64,000 nt of DNA from Siphonodentalium dalli (GCA_032622095.1 CP136061.1:24740991-24804990); one strand, 5' to 3'; positions 23,815 to 35,989 are shown, numbered from the stretch's first letter. Notes: generated by a model from the sequence alone, not told the origin. Made by a program: numbers and translations.

Positions 23815-24140
23815 CCCTTTACCCAACAAAACGGCCCTGTGCCAATGCATTCTCTTATATATGCGAGTCGACCATAGGTCGCCTCGCATATATAAGAGAA
23901 TGCACTGGCTTAACACATATTAAAAATGATAAAATTGTCAAAGAATGTAGACAAATATTATAAAAATTGTTAAAAAATGTAAGAAAAAATTATAAAATTG
24001 TTAAAGAATGTAAGAAAAAATGGTAAAAAGTGTTAGGCCAATGCATTCTCTTATATATGCGAGGCGACCTATGGTCGACTCGCATATATAAGAGAATGTA
24101 TTGTCACAGGGCATAACTGTAACTATCACAATGTGGTCAA
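23815..24140. mobile_element. piggyBac-like MITE A, right-truncated copy
   Basis: TTAA at 23811-23814, then the same 'CCCTTTACCCAACAAAACGG' start and both palindromes. The right terminus after 'cacaatgtggtcaa' is missing and the sequence goes straight into 'gagcccaggggattttatt', a phrase that also lies just left of the element at 23738. The spacer between palindromes is expanded by tandem 'aaattgttaaagaatgtaag'. Confidence 0.8.
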
Positions 24141-24179
24141 TGAGCCCAGGGGATTTTATTAAGTTTGTGTTACACTTAA

Positions 24180-24621
24180 AGATGCATTATCCGAATTAAA
24201 GCTCCCAGTTTACTATTGGATTCGGGGGTAAAAAATATTTGATTCGAGTCGAGGAACCCACCCATCAAAGCTCAGAGATATAGATTTGTGAAGTTTGTTA
24301 TTTCTTCAGATGTGCAATTATTTGTGGCCCAGAAAAACGTCGTCAACGGATGGTCTCGGACAAAATTGCGGATGAAGATGGATAACTCTAAAATCAAGTG
24401 GTAATACGGTCAAATTTCGTGATACTCATGTGATAATACGGCCATATTTCGTTGAACAAAATGTTGATAAATAACATGTTTTGGGAAATTTGATACCATA
24501 GTTGATAGTGGTTAGTATTATTTTGTTGTAATTAATCGATTCTGATAACTAAAGCGTATTTTGAAGAAATGTTGTTGTTGTATCTTGATGATATGGGACC
24601 GTCTGATCGAATTGAGTACCT
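24180..24621. mobile_element. MITE B, copy flanked by TTAA on both sides
   Basis: TTAA at 24176-24179 and 24622-24625. Left end 'AGATGCATTATCCGAATTAA', right end 'GATCGAATTGAGTACCT'. Shares 'ttgattcgagtcgaggaacc' and 'gatggataactctaaaatca' with the 14485 copy. The right TTAA is at the same time the left TTAA of the next element. Confidence 0.7.
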
Positions 24622-24625
24622 TTAA

Positions 24626-25078
24626 AGGCCCACTTAATTTTCGAGTCACCGATTATTTTTTTTATAGTGACTTGATATACAGTTATAATAACAATCTATA
24701 CCATAACATATGATTAAAATACTATAATTCATCACTATTTGAAACATCTGTGTCTCAGAAGATGCCCACAGAGAAATATAAAACTGCTGAAGACTCCCCC
24801 CCCCCTCTGGCATCCAGAATGCAACAGAATTCAAATGTTTTCAATGCAAGGGGAAGAACTCTATCTTTAATATATAGAGTTATTCCCCCTGCATTGAAAA
24901 TAATACTGATTTTTACTTCAATCTTGATGACAAAACGCGTTGGCAACTCAACAAAAACAGTTTATTACACCGGATAAGTTGATAATACAATGTTTTGGAG
25001 CTTCCTCTTTCAAATGGTATATAATATGGCATATATTTTATATAATGTAATCTGGGTGTTCGAAAATTAAGTGGGCCT
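24626..25078. mobile_element. TTAA MITE C, 453 bp
   Basis: Termini 'AGGCCCACTTAATTTTCGA' and exact complement, TTAA at 24622-24625 and 25079-25082. Contains an inner hairpin (24836-24904; 'ttttcaatgcaaggggaaga' and its return). Kolobok-like by its AGG...CCT ends; no coding capacity. Confidence 0.8.
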
Positions 25079-25293
25079 TTAATGTATTAGACATGTTCTG
25101 AGCTACAAGTTTCCGTTTAAACGGCTAACACCAAGTTATCAATTTGGCAAACACGGCACTACTTTAGTGCTACTATTTCACAATCAGTGACTTGCAGTTA
25201 TCGTCTGATAAAGAGTTACATGTGGAACGCCGATGTATGTATACGAGTTACGAAAAACGGATAGCGTTTACGATCAGATGTATGACATATCAT

Positions 25294-26256
25294 CAAGGGC
25301 GTAATTCTGGGTACGGCTGGGCGGTTTTGGCCGTACCAATATTTTGCTGGCAAAGGTGAATAATATACTTCTAACAGGACCAATGTTAATAATCCTGTCA
25401 TTCCCATCAATATGCCCAATTAACTTATTACGAGTATTGGAACAACGAATTGATCATAATGTTTGATCAGTACACGTAGTTATGATAAGTTGCATCATGT
25501 TCCGTGTATACGTGTAGGCATGTACGTGGTATAGATCTGGCATTATATACCGGTATAAACATCACGACTAATGGCCCTTTCAGTGAGAACACAAACTCCT
25601 TTCCATATTATATAGGGCTGTATGGGCCTATTCCTAAGTTATGCCCCATGGCTAAGCACTGCCAGGAAAGTGCATGGGCCAAATGTGTACGTGGTATTGA
25701 CGTATGGATTTTGGTAAATTTAGTTGTTACGATACATGTATCGCCAACCGTAGGCATGTTACTATCATGTGCCAAATTCAGTCAATCAGGTATAGGTTAT
25801 ATAATTTTTGTTCAACCAGCTATAGCACTCCACACTCCCCTTACCACACTCCCCTTACCAACTTCCTGCAGTGGCATGGCTGCATCGGCGAATGCAATTA
25901 TGTGATTGTCACTCACTCATGTATATACTAGTAATCTACTAGAAATACCACCGATGTCAAGATTTAGTTGATCTAACTCATTATTACAGTAAATATTACT
26001 TATTTCCATTTTTTTAACCACTTCTATATGCATGTATATATATCAGGAAACCAAGTAAAACGCGTCATTTTGAATGCAATATTAAAAGATTTCCTCAGGG
26101 CAGGCAACCGACTCCCCCCCCCCCTCTTGTGTTCTCTCCCACTCTTGTGTTCTCCCCCACTTACTGCTATGCAGCTCGGATAATGCTTCACAACATATGT
26201 AAATTGTGCCCATATTATTCGGCCGTACGCATAATTGTATGACCGCTACGCCCCTG
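25294..26256. mobile_element. Non-autonomous hAT element, 963 bp
   Basis: Flanked by a perfect 8-bp duplication CATATCAT (25286-25293 and 26257-26264). Ends 'CAAGGGCGTA' and 'TACGCCCCTG', i.e. CA(A/G)GGGCGTA inverted, the classic hAT pattern, with a further inverted 'GTACGGC' inside. No transposase frame is recognisable. Confidence 0.8.
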
Positions 26257-26264
26257 CATATCAT

Positions 26265-26620
26265 TCCTGAATTCAAATGTCTGGCATGTCAGGCTTTATA
26301 TGTTTGAGTCGAAGATCTGCTATGTCTTTCGTGGTATATATTATATAGTAACTGCGCCGCATGATCGGTTGTGAGAAACAACGAAACAATTTCGATCTGC
26401 CATACCTTTTCATTGTGTTACCATCCCATAGCACAAAAACATTGTGCAAAGTGACATTAATATAGGGCTCATTATATATGCAAAATCTTATTTGTGTTCA
26501 ATCAAAACATTATCAGCTCAACTTTACTTTGTAAAGTATGAGCTATTGCCATGGCTTTGTCGTCCGTCGTCCGTGTGTGCGTGTGCGCGTGTGTGCGTGT
26601 GTACGTAAGGCGTCAACAAT
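26265..26620. other. Spacer with a (GTGTGC)n tract
   Basis: Mostly AT-rich and non-coding; 26560-26610 is a GT/GC simple repeat after 'ggctttgtcgtccgtcgtcc'. No gene seen. Confidence 0.5.
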
Positions 26621-29600
26621 AGAGGCTACAGGTCGTACCTTTGATCGGATCATTATGAAATTTGTCATAGCTGTTGACATCAACATTTGTACCGGAATGA
26701 TTAATTTTGGGGTCATTCGGAAAAAAAACATGGCCGCCAGCGGCCATCTTAGATTTCAAAATTCAATCCATTAGCACGGGCTACAAGCCGTACTGTTCGT
26801 CTGATCATCATGAAATTTGTCATGGATGTTAATATTGACATGTAGATGGCAACGAGTAATTTTGGGGTCATTCGGCCAAAAAACATGGCCGCCAGCAGCC
26901 ATCTTCGATTTTACTCTTTGCATGACTAAATCCTTTAGCACGGGCTACAGGTCGTACCTTTAGTCAGATCATCATAAAATTTGTCATGGATGTTAACAAT
27001 GACATGTAGATGGGAATGAGTCATTTTTGAGTTATTCGGGCAAAAAACATGGCCACCAGCAGCCATCTTGGATTTTACTCTTTGTATGACTAAATCCTTT
27101 AGCACGGGCTACAGGTCGTACCTTTAGTCTGATAATCATGAAATTTGTCAAGGCTGTTGAAATTGGAATGTAGATGGGAACGAGTCATTTTGGGGTCATT
27201 CGGACAAAAAACATGGCCGCCAGTGGCCATCTTTGTTTTCAAAATTCAATCCATTAGCAAGGGCCACAGGTCGCACTGTTCGTCTGATCATCATGAAATT
27301 TGTCATGGATGTTAATATTGACATGTAGATGGGAACGAGTTATTTTGGGGTCATTCGGCCCAAAAACATGGCCGCCAGCAGCCATCTTGGATTTTACTCT
27401 TTGTATGACTAAATTCTTTAGTACGGGCTACAGGTCGTACCTTTAGTCTGATCATCATAAAATTTGTCATGGATGTTAATAATGACATGTAGATTGGAAC
27501 GAGTCATTTTGGGGTCATTCGGCCAAAAAACATGGCCGCCAGCAGCCGTCTTGGATTTTACTCTTTGCATGACTAAATCCTTTAGCACGGGCTACAGGTC
27601 CTACTTTTAGTCTGATCATCATAAAATTTGTCAAGAATGTTAATAATCACATGTAGATGGGAACGAGTCATTTTGGGGTCATTCGGCCAAAAAACATGGC
27701 CGCCAGCAGCCATCTTGGATTTTACTCTTTGTATGACTAAATCTTTTAGCACGGGCTACAGGTCGTACCTTTAGTCTGATCATCATAAAATTTGTCAATA
27801 ATGTTAATAATCAAATGTAGATGGGAACGAGTCATTTTGGGGTCATTCGGCCAAAAAACATGGCCGCCAGCAGCCATCTTGGATTTTACTCTTTGTATAA
27901 CTAAATCCTTTAGCACGGGCTACAGGTCGTACCTTTAGTCTGATCATCATAACATTTTTCATGGCTGTTGATATTGGAATGTAGATGGGAACGAGTCATT
28001 TTGGGGTCATTCGGACCAAAAACATGGCCACCAGCGGCCATCTTGGATTTCAAAATTTAATCCATTAGCACGGGCCACAGTTCGTACTGTTTGTCTGATC
28101 ATCATGAAATTTGTCATGGATGATAATATTGACATGCAGATGGGAACGAGTAATTTTGGGGTCATTCGGCCAAAAAAGATGGTCGCCAGCAGCCATCTTG
28201 GATTTTACTCTTTGTATGACTAAATCCTTTAGCACAGGCTACAGGTCGAACATTTAGTCTGATCATCATGAAATTTGTCATGGCTGTTGATATTGGAATG
28301 TAGATGGGAACGAGTCATTTTGTGGTCATTCGGACAAAAAACATGGCCGCCAGCGGCCATCATGGATTTCAAAATTTAATCCATTAGCATGGGCCACAGG
28401 TCGTACTGTTTGTCTGATCATCATGAAATTTGTCATGGATGTTAATATTGACATGTAGATGGGAACGAGTCATTTTGGGGTCATACGGCTCAAAAACATG
28501 GCCGCCAGCAGCCATCTTGGATTTTACTCTTTGTATGACTAAATCCTTTAGCACGGGCTACAGGTCGTACCTTTAGTCTGATCATCATAAAATTTGTCAA
28601 TAATGTTAATAATCAAATGTAGATGGGAATGAGTCATTTTGGGGTCATTCGGCCAAAAAACATGGCCGCCAGCAGCCATCTTGGATTTTACTCTTTGTAT
28701 AACTAAATCCTTTAGCACGGGCTACAGGTCGTACCTTTAGTCTGATCATCATAACATTTTTCATGGCTGTTGATATTGGAATGTAGATGGGAACGAGTCA
28801 TTTTGGGGTCATTCGGACCAAAAACATGGCCACCAGCGGCCATCTTGGATTTCAAAATTTAATCCATTAGCACGGGCCACAGGTCGTACTGTTTGTCTGA
28901 TCATCATGAAATTTGTCATGGATGATAATATTGACATGCAGATGGGAACGAGTAATTTTGGGGTCATTCGGCCAAAAAAGATGGTCGCCAGCAGCCATCT
29001 TGGATTTTACTCTTTGTATGACTAAATCCTTTAGCACAGGCTACAGGTCGAACATTTAGTCTGATCATCATAAAATTTGTCATGGCTGTTGAAATTGGAA
29101 TGTAGATGGGAACGAGTCATTTTGGGGTCATTCGGACAAAAAACATGGCTGCCAGCAGCCATCTTGCATTTAAAAATTTAATCCATTTGCACGGGCCACA
29201 GTTAGTACTGTTCGTCTGATCATCATGAAATTTGTCATGGATGTTAATATTGACATGTAGATGGGAACGAGTACTTTTGGGGTCATTTGGCCGAAAAACA
29301 TGGCCGCCAGCAGCCATCTTGGATTTCACTCTTTGTATGACTAAATCCTTTAGCACGGGCTACAGGTTGTAATAATTCTTTAGTCTGATCATCATAAAAT
29401 TTGTCACGAATCTTAATAATGACATGTAGATGGGAACGAGTCATTTTGGGGTCATTCGGCCAAAAAACATGGCCGCCAGCAGCCATCTTGGATTTTACTC
29501 TTTGTATGACTAAATCCTTTAGCACGGGCTACAGGTCGTACCTTTAGTCTGATCATCATAAAAATTTTCATGGCTGTTGAAATTGGAATGTAATTGGGAA

Positions 29601-30215
29601 CGAGTCATTTTGGGGTCATTCGGACAAAAAACATGGCCGCTAGCAGCCATCTTGGATTTCAAAATTTAATCCATTAGCACGGGCCACAGGTCGTACTGTT
29701 CGTCTGATCATCATGAAATTTGTCATGGATGATAATATTGACATGTAGATGGGAACGAGTAATTTTGGGGTCATTCGGCCAAAAAACATGGTCGCCAGCA
29801 GCCAACTTGGATTTTACTCTTTGTATGACTAAATCCTTTACCACGGGCTACAGGTCGTACCTTTAGTCTGATTTCGGGGTCATTCGGACAAAAAACATGG
29901 CCGCCAGTGGCCATCTTGGATTTCAAAATTTAATCCATTAGCACGGGCCACAGGTCGTACCTTTAGTCTGATCGTCATAAAATTTGTCATTGATGTTAAC
30001 GATGACATGTAGATGGGAACGACTCATTTTGGGGTCATTCGGCTGAAAACATGGCCGCCAGCAGCCATCTTGGATTTTACTTTTCTCTTCATGTCTATAA
30101 ACTAGTATTAGACATTCAACTTTCCACATTCCTAATCGCTCCATTGACTGTAATATATTAAATTATTCCCTTTCCAAGTTGAGCTACTGTGTCATTGACA
30201 CTTTCATTTAAGACC
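26620..30215. repeat. YY1-motif tandem array 2, ~21 units with higher-order structure
   Basis: Units of ~155-165 bp in two alternating types ('ggattttactctttgtatga' and 'ggatttcaaaatttaatcca'). Each has 'gggaacgagtcattttgggg' and 'acatggccgccagcagccat'. A five-unit block is repeated ~802 bp apart: the diagnostic 'gaccaaaaacatggccacca' lies at 28014 and 28816, with the following unit ('aaaaaagatggtcgccagca') also repeated. It ends in the tail shared with array 1 (30095-30215). Minus-strand frames with KSKMAAGGHVF are repeat artefacts. Confidence 0.9.
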
Positions 30216-30537
30216 CATACCAATTCCATATCATATAAAGTGGCATGGTGCATAAAGGATCATAAAGGTTATAATATACGTCTGAAACCCATCGTCAAGG
30301 TCATATGGACGGTAAGATAAATCCGTTCTCGATATCAAAATAAACAAAATAGCGTGACGTCACGAATGATGAATGTGTGTTACCCGTGCTTGGCGTTAGC
30401 CATTTGCACTACAACTTATAGTTCGCAACCTGACTATTATCCAGGTTAGGCCACACGTACATGTAACTTGTAACGTGTGTTGCCATTACCAACGAAAGTC
30501 ACACTGACTCACGTGATCTTGGGGTACGGGCGATAAC
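30216..30537. other. Spacer, no gene recognised
   Basis: Unique-looking sequence with no convincing ORF or element end. It directly precedes a 5'-truncated LINE. Confidence 0.5.
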
Positions 30538-30539
30538 TC

Positions 30540-31510
30540 AATTATCGAACGTGTTCACCTTAAATTTTGTAAGATGCTATTGGGTTTGAAATCATCAACA
30601 CCAAGTTATATGATCTATGGAGAACTAGGTATATTTCCTCTCCACATGAACATTAAAATTAGAATATTGAACTTCTGGACCAAACTAATAAATGCCTCTG
30701 GAAATAAACTAACCTCTCAAATTTATAAACTTTGTTATCAGCTTTCAGAGGACGAAACTTACAAACTACCATGGATAATGTATATTCAAAACATGCTTGA
30801 CAAATGTGGAATGTCATATGCATGGTTATGCCAACACCACATAGAAGACGATATAATTATTAAGGCAGTAAAATCCCGCATGCAAGATCAATTTAAGCAA
30901 GAATGGGCCTCATCAATGGAGGCCTCCACTAAGGGGTTGACGTATAAGGCAATCAAAGCAAACTTTGGAATCGAAAAATACATACATAATCGGAGCCTTA
31001 AAGATGTGCAGATTCTCGCGAGATTCAGAACAGCAAATCATGTACTCCCGGTAGAACGCGGTCGTTGGAACAAAATCCCGTACATTCAACGTACATGTGA
31101 ACTTTGTACCCGTAACGTAATCGGTGATGAATACCACACGCTTCTTAGTTGTGATGCTTTTGTAGATGAAAGAAAACGATACATACCGCGTGCATATTAT
31201 AACTTTCCCAATGAAGCTAAATTCCGCATCCTTTTGTCAAATAGTAAGCCCAGTTTCATGAAGAGGCTCTGCATGTTTATCAGTGTTGTCAACCGAAAAC
31301 TAGCCGTTCTCCTCAGTTTTCAATGACCACAGACCGAACGTCGAAAATATAATGTTATGGTATACATATATTATTATATATATATCGATTTGTCACATCC
31401 ATCATTTATATATACATTTGAATACGTGTCATGTCCACACTGTGATCTTGTTGATTATTTGTGTTTTTCTTATATGTAATTCTTCAAACCCATGTACACA
31501 TGGCGTAAGA
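30540..31510 (+). pseudogene. 5'-truncated LINE: C-terminal ORF2 piece and 3' UTR
   Basis: The open frame from about 30541 to 31326 (~260 codons) lacks the RT. It begins in the post-RT region (IERVHLKFCKMLLGL, YMIYGELGIFPL) and ends with a knuckle 'CELCTRNVIGDEYHTLLSC' (about residues 176-194 from Met30574), preceded by 'RFRTANHVLPVERGRW'. The layout matches the C-terminal third of APE-type LINE ORF2 and differs in sequence from the LINE at 15.5 kb, so it is another family. The AT-rich 3' UTR runs to about 31510. The frame is open, which fits a recent 5'-truncated insertion. Confidence 0.8.
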
Positions 31511-31549
31511 ATAAACAATTATTATGATCATTTCGCATACAAACACGTA

Positions 31550-32613
31550 GGGGAGACCGGGGCATGTTGGAACGTGGGGTATATTGAAATACCACATCTC
31601 TCTTGTTAAAAAATAAAACAGCATTGCCACTTATTTGTGGAAAACACTCTTGTATGCACAAATAACACCAAAATATTCGGACTATTTTCGGAATGGTGTA
31701 AGAGATATGCACAAACATCGTTTTTGGGGGGTATGAAGTAATTTTTTCGATTTTCAGGTTTCATTAATGTTCAAGATAAAATTTTGAGACGTAAAGGGTG
31801 TAAATTATGTCAATTGGTCCAGTTTAATTTAATTTCAGTCATAAATAAAAAAAAAAATACCGATTAATTAGTGTCTTTCCAAGATCGTGTACCATTAGAC
31901 CCTTTTTCCACGTTTGGGGCATTTTGGAACACCCCATTATGTCCCCACAGTGCGACTTACGGGAAACCCCCATCAAAATTATGCATTGAGGTAGTATAAA
32001 TAACCATTATGGAAAAAATCAGATGGAATTATGGATGAATGCATCTCAGTTGCTTGCAACCATGTCCTAAATATGATTTCAATACGTTTTAGTTGATGAA
32101 TAACTATTTGTGTGACAAATGGGGAAGTTTGTATCGATAGCACTAAGACCCCCTCCAAATTTTGCCTTGGTACGTCCCTCCTGTATGTGAAACGACGTTT
32201 ACATTGGATGTGTTGAGTTTTCCAATGATGACGATTTCTCGAACATACTTTATTTACCGGACTCAGATATTATGTTTCATACTAGCAATTTAATATAGTT
32301 ATTGGAATATATTAGTGGTTTTACCTCTATTATACATTGATTTCATATGTGTTCCTTATGCGATCATTGTTCTGACTTACCCCGGTCGATGTTCCAATTT
32401 GCCCCTGGTTTCAAACAACCCGGGGCATGTTGGAACGAATTTATGTTCGACCTTTTCCATGTAAAAGTGAAATAGATCATACATAATGATATGCCATATT
32501 TAAAGTCTTTTATATACTTTATAATAAAAGTTGAAAAAAGGAAGGGGTCCATGCTCACATTTCCATGTATGTGTGATTAAATAAAAAACGTTCCGACATG
32601 CCCCGCTCTCCCC
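31550..32613. mobile_element. TIR element, TA target, ~1.06 kb
   Basis: TA at 31548-31549 and 32614-32615. Ends 'GGGGAGACCGGGGCATGTTG' and the complement of 'GGGGAGAGCGGGGCATGTCG', continuing to GGAAC. The phrase 'ggggcatgttggaac' also recurs internally (about 31915 and 32420). No transposase frame. TA duplication suggests a Tc1/mariner-type source. Confidence 0.7.
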
Positions 32614-32984
32614 TACATGGTCGTTCCTTTCAGAAGTGCTATGTCCAGCGCTCATCATACATAACTTAAAGCAACGAGGAATAATCCAAACTTATATAAC
32701 CGATTGATATGTGCGCAGGCATTGATATATAATGTAGGTCGCCTGTGCGGTGAGATCTTACTTTGGTGGAAACAAAAAAAGCGCATCGGTGGTAGCATTG
32801 TGGCTATATTGTGCTCACCAGCCAACTATTAATTGAGCCGATATCTAAAACGTTTGGCGCCACGGAATCTTGTGACATTTACCGCCAAGTGCATCTCCAT
32901 ATAGTAATACCATAGTAAAACGTGTGACAAATTACACGCACGTGTATCTAAACCTGGCGATTGTTTGATTTTGAAACGTTAACA

Positions 32985-33835
32985 CACGCTCGTCCTAATC
33001 GGTTCAATATGATATGCATGGTAAATATGGACGAAGTTCATTAACACACCCGCCCCGATCGGTTCAATATGGTATGTGCATGCATGGTAAATATGGACGA
33101 AGTTCATTAACCCACCCGCCCCGATCGGTTCAATATGGTATGTGCATGCATGGTAAATATGGACGAAGTTCATTAACCCACCCGCCCTAATCGGTTCAAT
33201 ATGGTATGTGCATGCATGGTAAATATGGACGAAGTTCATTAACCCACCCGCCCTGATCGGTTCAATATGGTATGTGCATGCATGGTAAATATGGACGAAG
33301 TTCATTAACACACCCGCCCCGATCGGTTCAATATGGTATGTGCATGCATGGTAAATATGGACGAAGTTCATTAACACACCCGCCCCGATCGGTTCAATAT
33401 GGTATGTGCATGCATGGTAAATATGGACGAAGTTCATTAACCCACCCGCCCTGATCGGTTCAATATGGTATGTGCATGCATGGTAAATATGGACGAAGTT
33501 CATTAACCCACCCGCCCTGATCGGTTCAATATCGTATGTGCATGCATGGTAAATATGGACGAAGTTCATTAACCCACCCGCCCTGATCGGTTCAATATGG
33601 TATGTGCATGCATGGTAAATATGGACGAAGTTCATTAACCCACCCGCCCTGATCGGTTCAATATGGTATGTGCATGCATGGTAAATATGGACGAAGTTCA
33701 TTAACACACCCGCCCGATCGGTTCAATATGGTATGTGCATGCATGGTAAATATGGACGAAGTTCATTAACACACCCGCCCTAATCGGTTCAATATGGTAT
33801 ATGAATGGTAAATATGGACGAAGTTCACCAACTTC
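32985..33835. repeat. 66-bp minisatellite, ~12-13 copies
   Basis: Unit 'cggttcaatatggtatgtgc' + 'atgcatggtaaatatggacg' + 'aagttcattaacccacccgc' + 'cctgat'. Copies differ at few sites (ccc/cac; cctgat/ccgat/cctaat). Because 66 is a multiple of 3, the minus strand stays open as a 22-residue repeat for 242 codons and the plus strand is partly open too. Terminal units are shortened ('tatatgaatggtaaat'). Confidence 0.95.
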
Positions 33836-33949
33836 TCATACACCGGTAGCAGCAGCCAACAAATAATTTGCAAAGTTTAAATTGTCAGGGTCGAACTCGC
33901 GCATTTTAACGAAATTGAAAATAGTTGTAATTGTATAGAGAAGTATGAC

Positions 33950-34060
33950 ATTAGTCACACGATTCAATCACTATTCTTGATAATGGCATAAATGTTAAAT
34001 TCACAAATGAACCATCATGCAACAGAACATCGGCCATCATCATTCAGTTATGTAATGTCC
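33950..34060 (-). pseudogene. Relic of a C-type lectin last exon
   Basis: Minus strand 'LNDDGRCSVA*WFICEFN' parallels the end of the lectin exon at 44804-45030 ('FDDAGCFKTAGFICEFN'), including 'aaattcacaaatgaacc' at nucleotide level. It has in-frame stops and the N-terminal part is not recognisable. Confidence 0.45.
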
Positions 34061-34646
34061 TGACCATATTTTGGCAAAAGAACCGTTCATGTTGAAAACA
34101 AAAAATAAAATTTCAATAAAATTACAAGACATCGGTGTAAACAGAGCATACATCAATCAAAAGAAATGTCATTCAATGTATATATATATAGGTAGATAGT
34201 ATATGGGATGGCGTGTATCAAACACTCCTGATAGATAGATCTATTTATTACATATCTATCAACGTAATTCGCATGATCGCACGACGTTCCAGGCGTGTGG
34301 TAATTCTCAGAATCGCACTAGTGCAATCTGTCGACGGAACTATTTCATTCAGTGTTGTTAGACTGGCTTTCGCCGTTACTATTTTTACTTTTTAAATTTT
34401 TCAGCGCAAGGGCGACAACCCACTTGTCGAAATCGCAGCGCGCTGATTGGGTTATATTTTTGGAAAATCTGGGAAGACCCAATTAACACCTTTGCGCGGG
34501 TCAAGATGGGCCAAGTTCACTCGCGGATAGAAGGGCTCCCTGTTTGATTGTTGCGTGAACCCTAAAATGCCGTTAAATTCACATTTTCTGTACCGGAGAT
34601 GTACGACTGTGAGTCAACTTACTATGATACGTAGATATGTAATAAA

Positions 34647-34813
34647 AATAGAACCGCATGAGTATCTGAATTTTGACGAAATTATCGCACTCGATTTGTT
34701 GGCGGAACGCGATACCTCTCGCGCGGGACTGCGTCCCGCACTCGAGGTATCGCTCCGCCAACAAATCTCGTGCGATAATTTCGTCAAAATTCAGATACTC
34801 ATGCGGTTCTATT
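34647..34813. repeat. Near-perfect 167-bp foldback
   Basis: Arms of about 75 bases: 'aatagaaccgcatgagtatc' ... 'ggcggaacgcgatacctc' and its return. The centre is 'gcgggactgcgtcccgc', itself a hairpin. ORFs crossing it are palindrome artefacts. Confidence 0.9.
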
Positions 34814-34899
34814 TATTCATTTATTCATAGATTCGTCACTCGAGCCCGATGTCAAAACAATTGCATCAATACAATAAAATGTGATTATAAATATAGTAA

Positions 34900-35544
34900 G
34901 GCCAAAACAAAAAAAGGTTTTGGTTCTCAGGCCCCGCCGCATTGAATAAAAAGGGCCGCATTAGGCCTTTTTATTGCAATGCCTGATGTTATGACAAAAA
35001 AATTACGGGAAAAAAAATTTGAATTTTTTATTTTATTTTATTTTATCTATGTGTTGAATATTAGTGTGCATTGAGCTCTAACATATAATGTGTTAAAAAG
35101 TGACTTGCATGCTTACAACATGAAGTAGATGACTACAATTAAGAAAATGATTAGCTGATCCTCATGCTCTTCTTACAATTAGTCATTGTGAACAACTTAC
35201 ACTAATTGTAACTTTATACAATTGAAAGGCACAGGACTAAATTCAGGATCACATATTAGAATGGGGAGGTATCAGTTTTTAGACAACAATAACAGTAGTT
35301 AATGTCAGGGGCATTATATATTGTTAGGTAATCCCAGTCATACACTGGTAGTACAATGTCATTTTTATATAAGACTAAATGAGTTTATATGCATAACAGT
35401 TCCCTCTACCTTTCTGGTTATTACTAGACAGAGGAAGGTATCTTTGTCCATGCTTACTATGCGCAGAAAAAAATAAAACCCTCCCTCCCTCATTGATTTG
35501 AAAAAAAAATTGCCCGAGAACCAAAACACTTTTTTTTTTTGGCC
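34900..35544. mobile_element. Harbinger-like MITE, 645 bp
   Basis: TAA duplicated at 34897-34899 and 35545-35547. Left end 'GGCCAAAACAAAAAAAGG' then 'TTTTGGTTCTC'; right end is the complement with small length changes in the A-run. The 3-bp TAA duplication and GGC start fit PIF/Harbinger. Contains an internal 'tttattttattttatttta' tract. Confidence 0.65.
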
Positions 35545-35776
35545 TAACATATAAATTTTAATTTTCAATGTTTGGTGATTCACACCGTTTGTGTATAATG
35601 AGTTGGATCATGCTGCAGACGACATTACATGTTTTGGGTTCATCGTTTCTCAAGATCAGTTAAAGTTATATTGGACGGCCATATTATTAAAGGTCTGTTG
35701 GGTTAAACATTTCTCAAGATCAGTTAAATTTATATTGGTCGGCCATATTATTAAAGGTCTGTTTATTGTCGTTTAA

Positions 35777-35989
35777 CCCATCCATGACTGGGGCTTTCTG
35801 ATGCATTCGCTTATATATGCGAGTGTCGCATGTTGAAGAGAATGCAATGGCCTACCAATATTTACCTTAAGATTGTAAGCCAGTGCATTCTCTTATATGC
35901 GATGCTCCATAAGGGAGACTCGCATATAAGAGATTGCACAGGCTCAGGATCGTTAACGCTGCATCAACGCAGCTCCCGCCACGAAAGGG
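35777..35989. mobile_element. Short TTAA MITE related to family A
   Basis: TTAA at 35773-35776 and 35990-35993, ends 'CCCATCC' and 'CGAAAGGG'. Carries two decayed versions of the family A palindrome ('tgcattcgcttatatatgcg', 'cagtgcattctcttatatgc'). Confidence 0.6.

Noticed and set aside
29117-29525. Small proteins with KSKMAAGGHVF
   Set aside because: Frames of the YY1-motif satellite; they stop at each unit border.
32979-33707. 242-codon repeat protein
   Set aside because: Consistent with a 66-bp minisatellite staying open by chance; no start context, splice sites or non-repeat domain. Kept as a finding, not as a gene.
34555-34945. Overlapping ORFs on both strands
   Set aside because: Palindrome of the foldback element translated twice.
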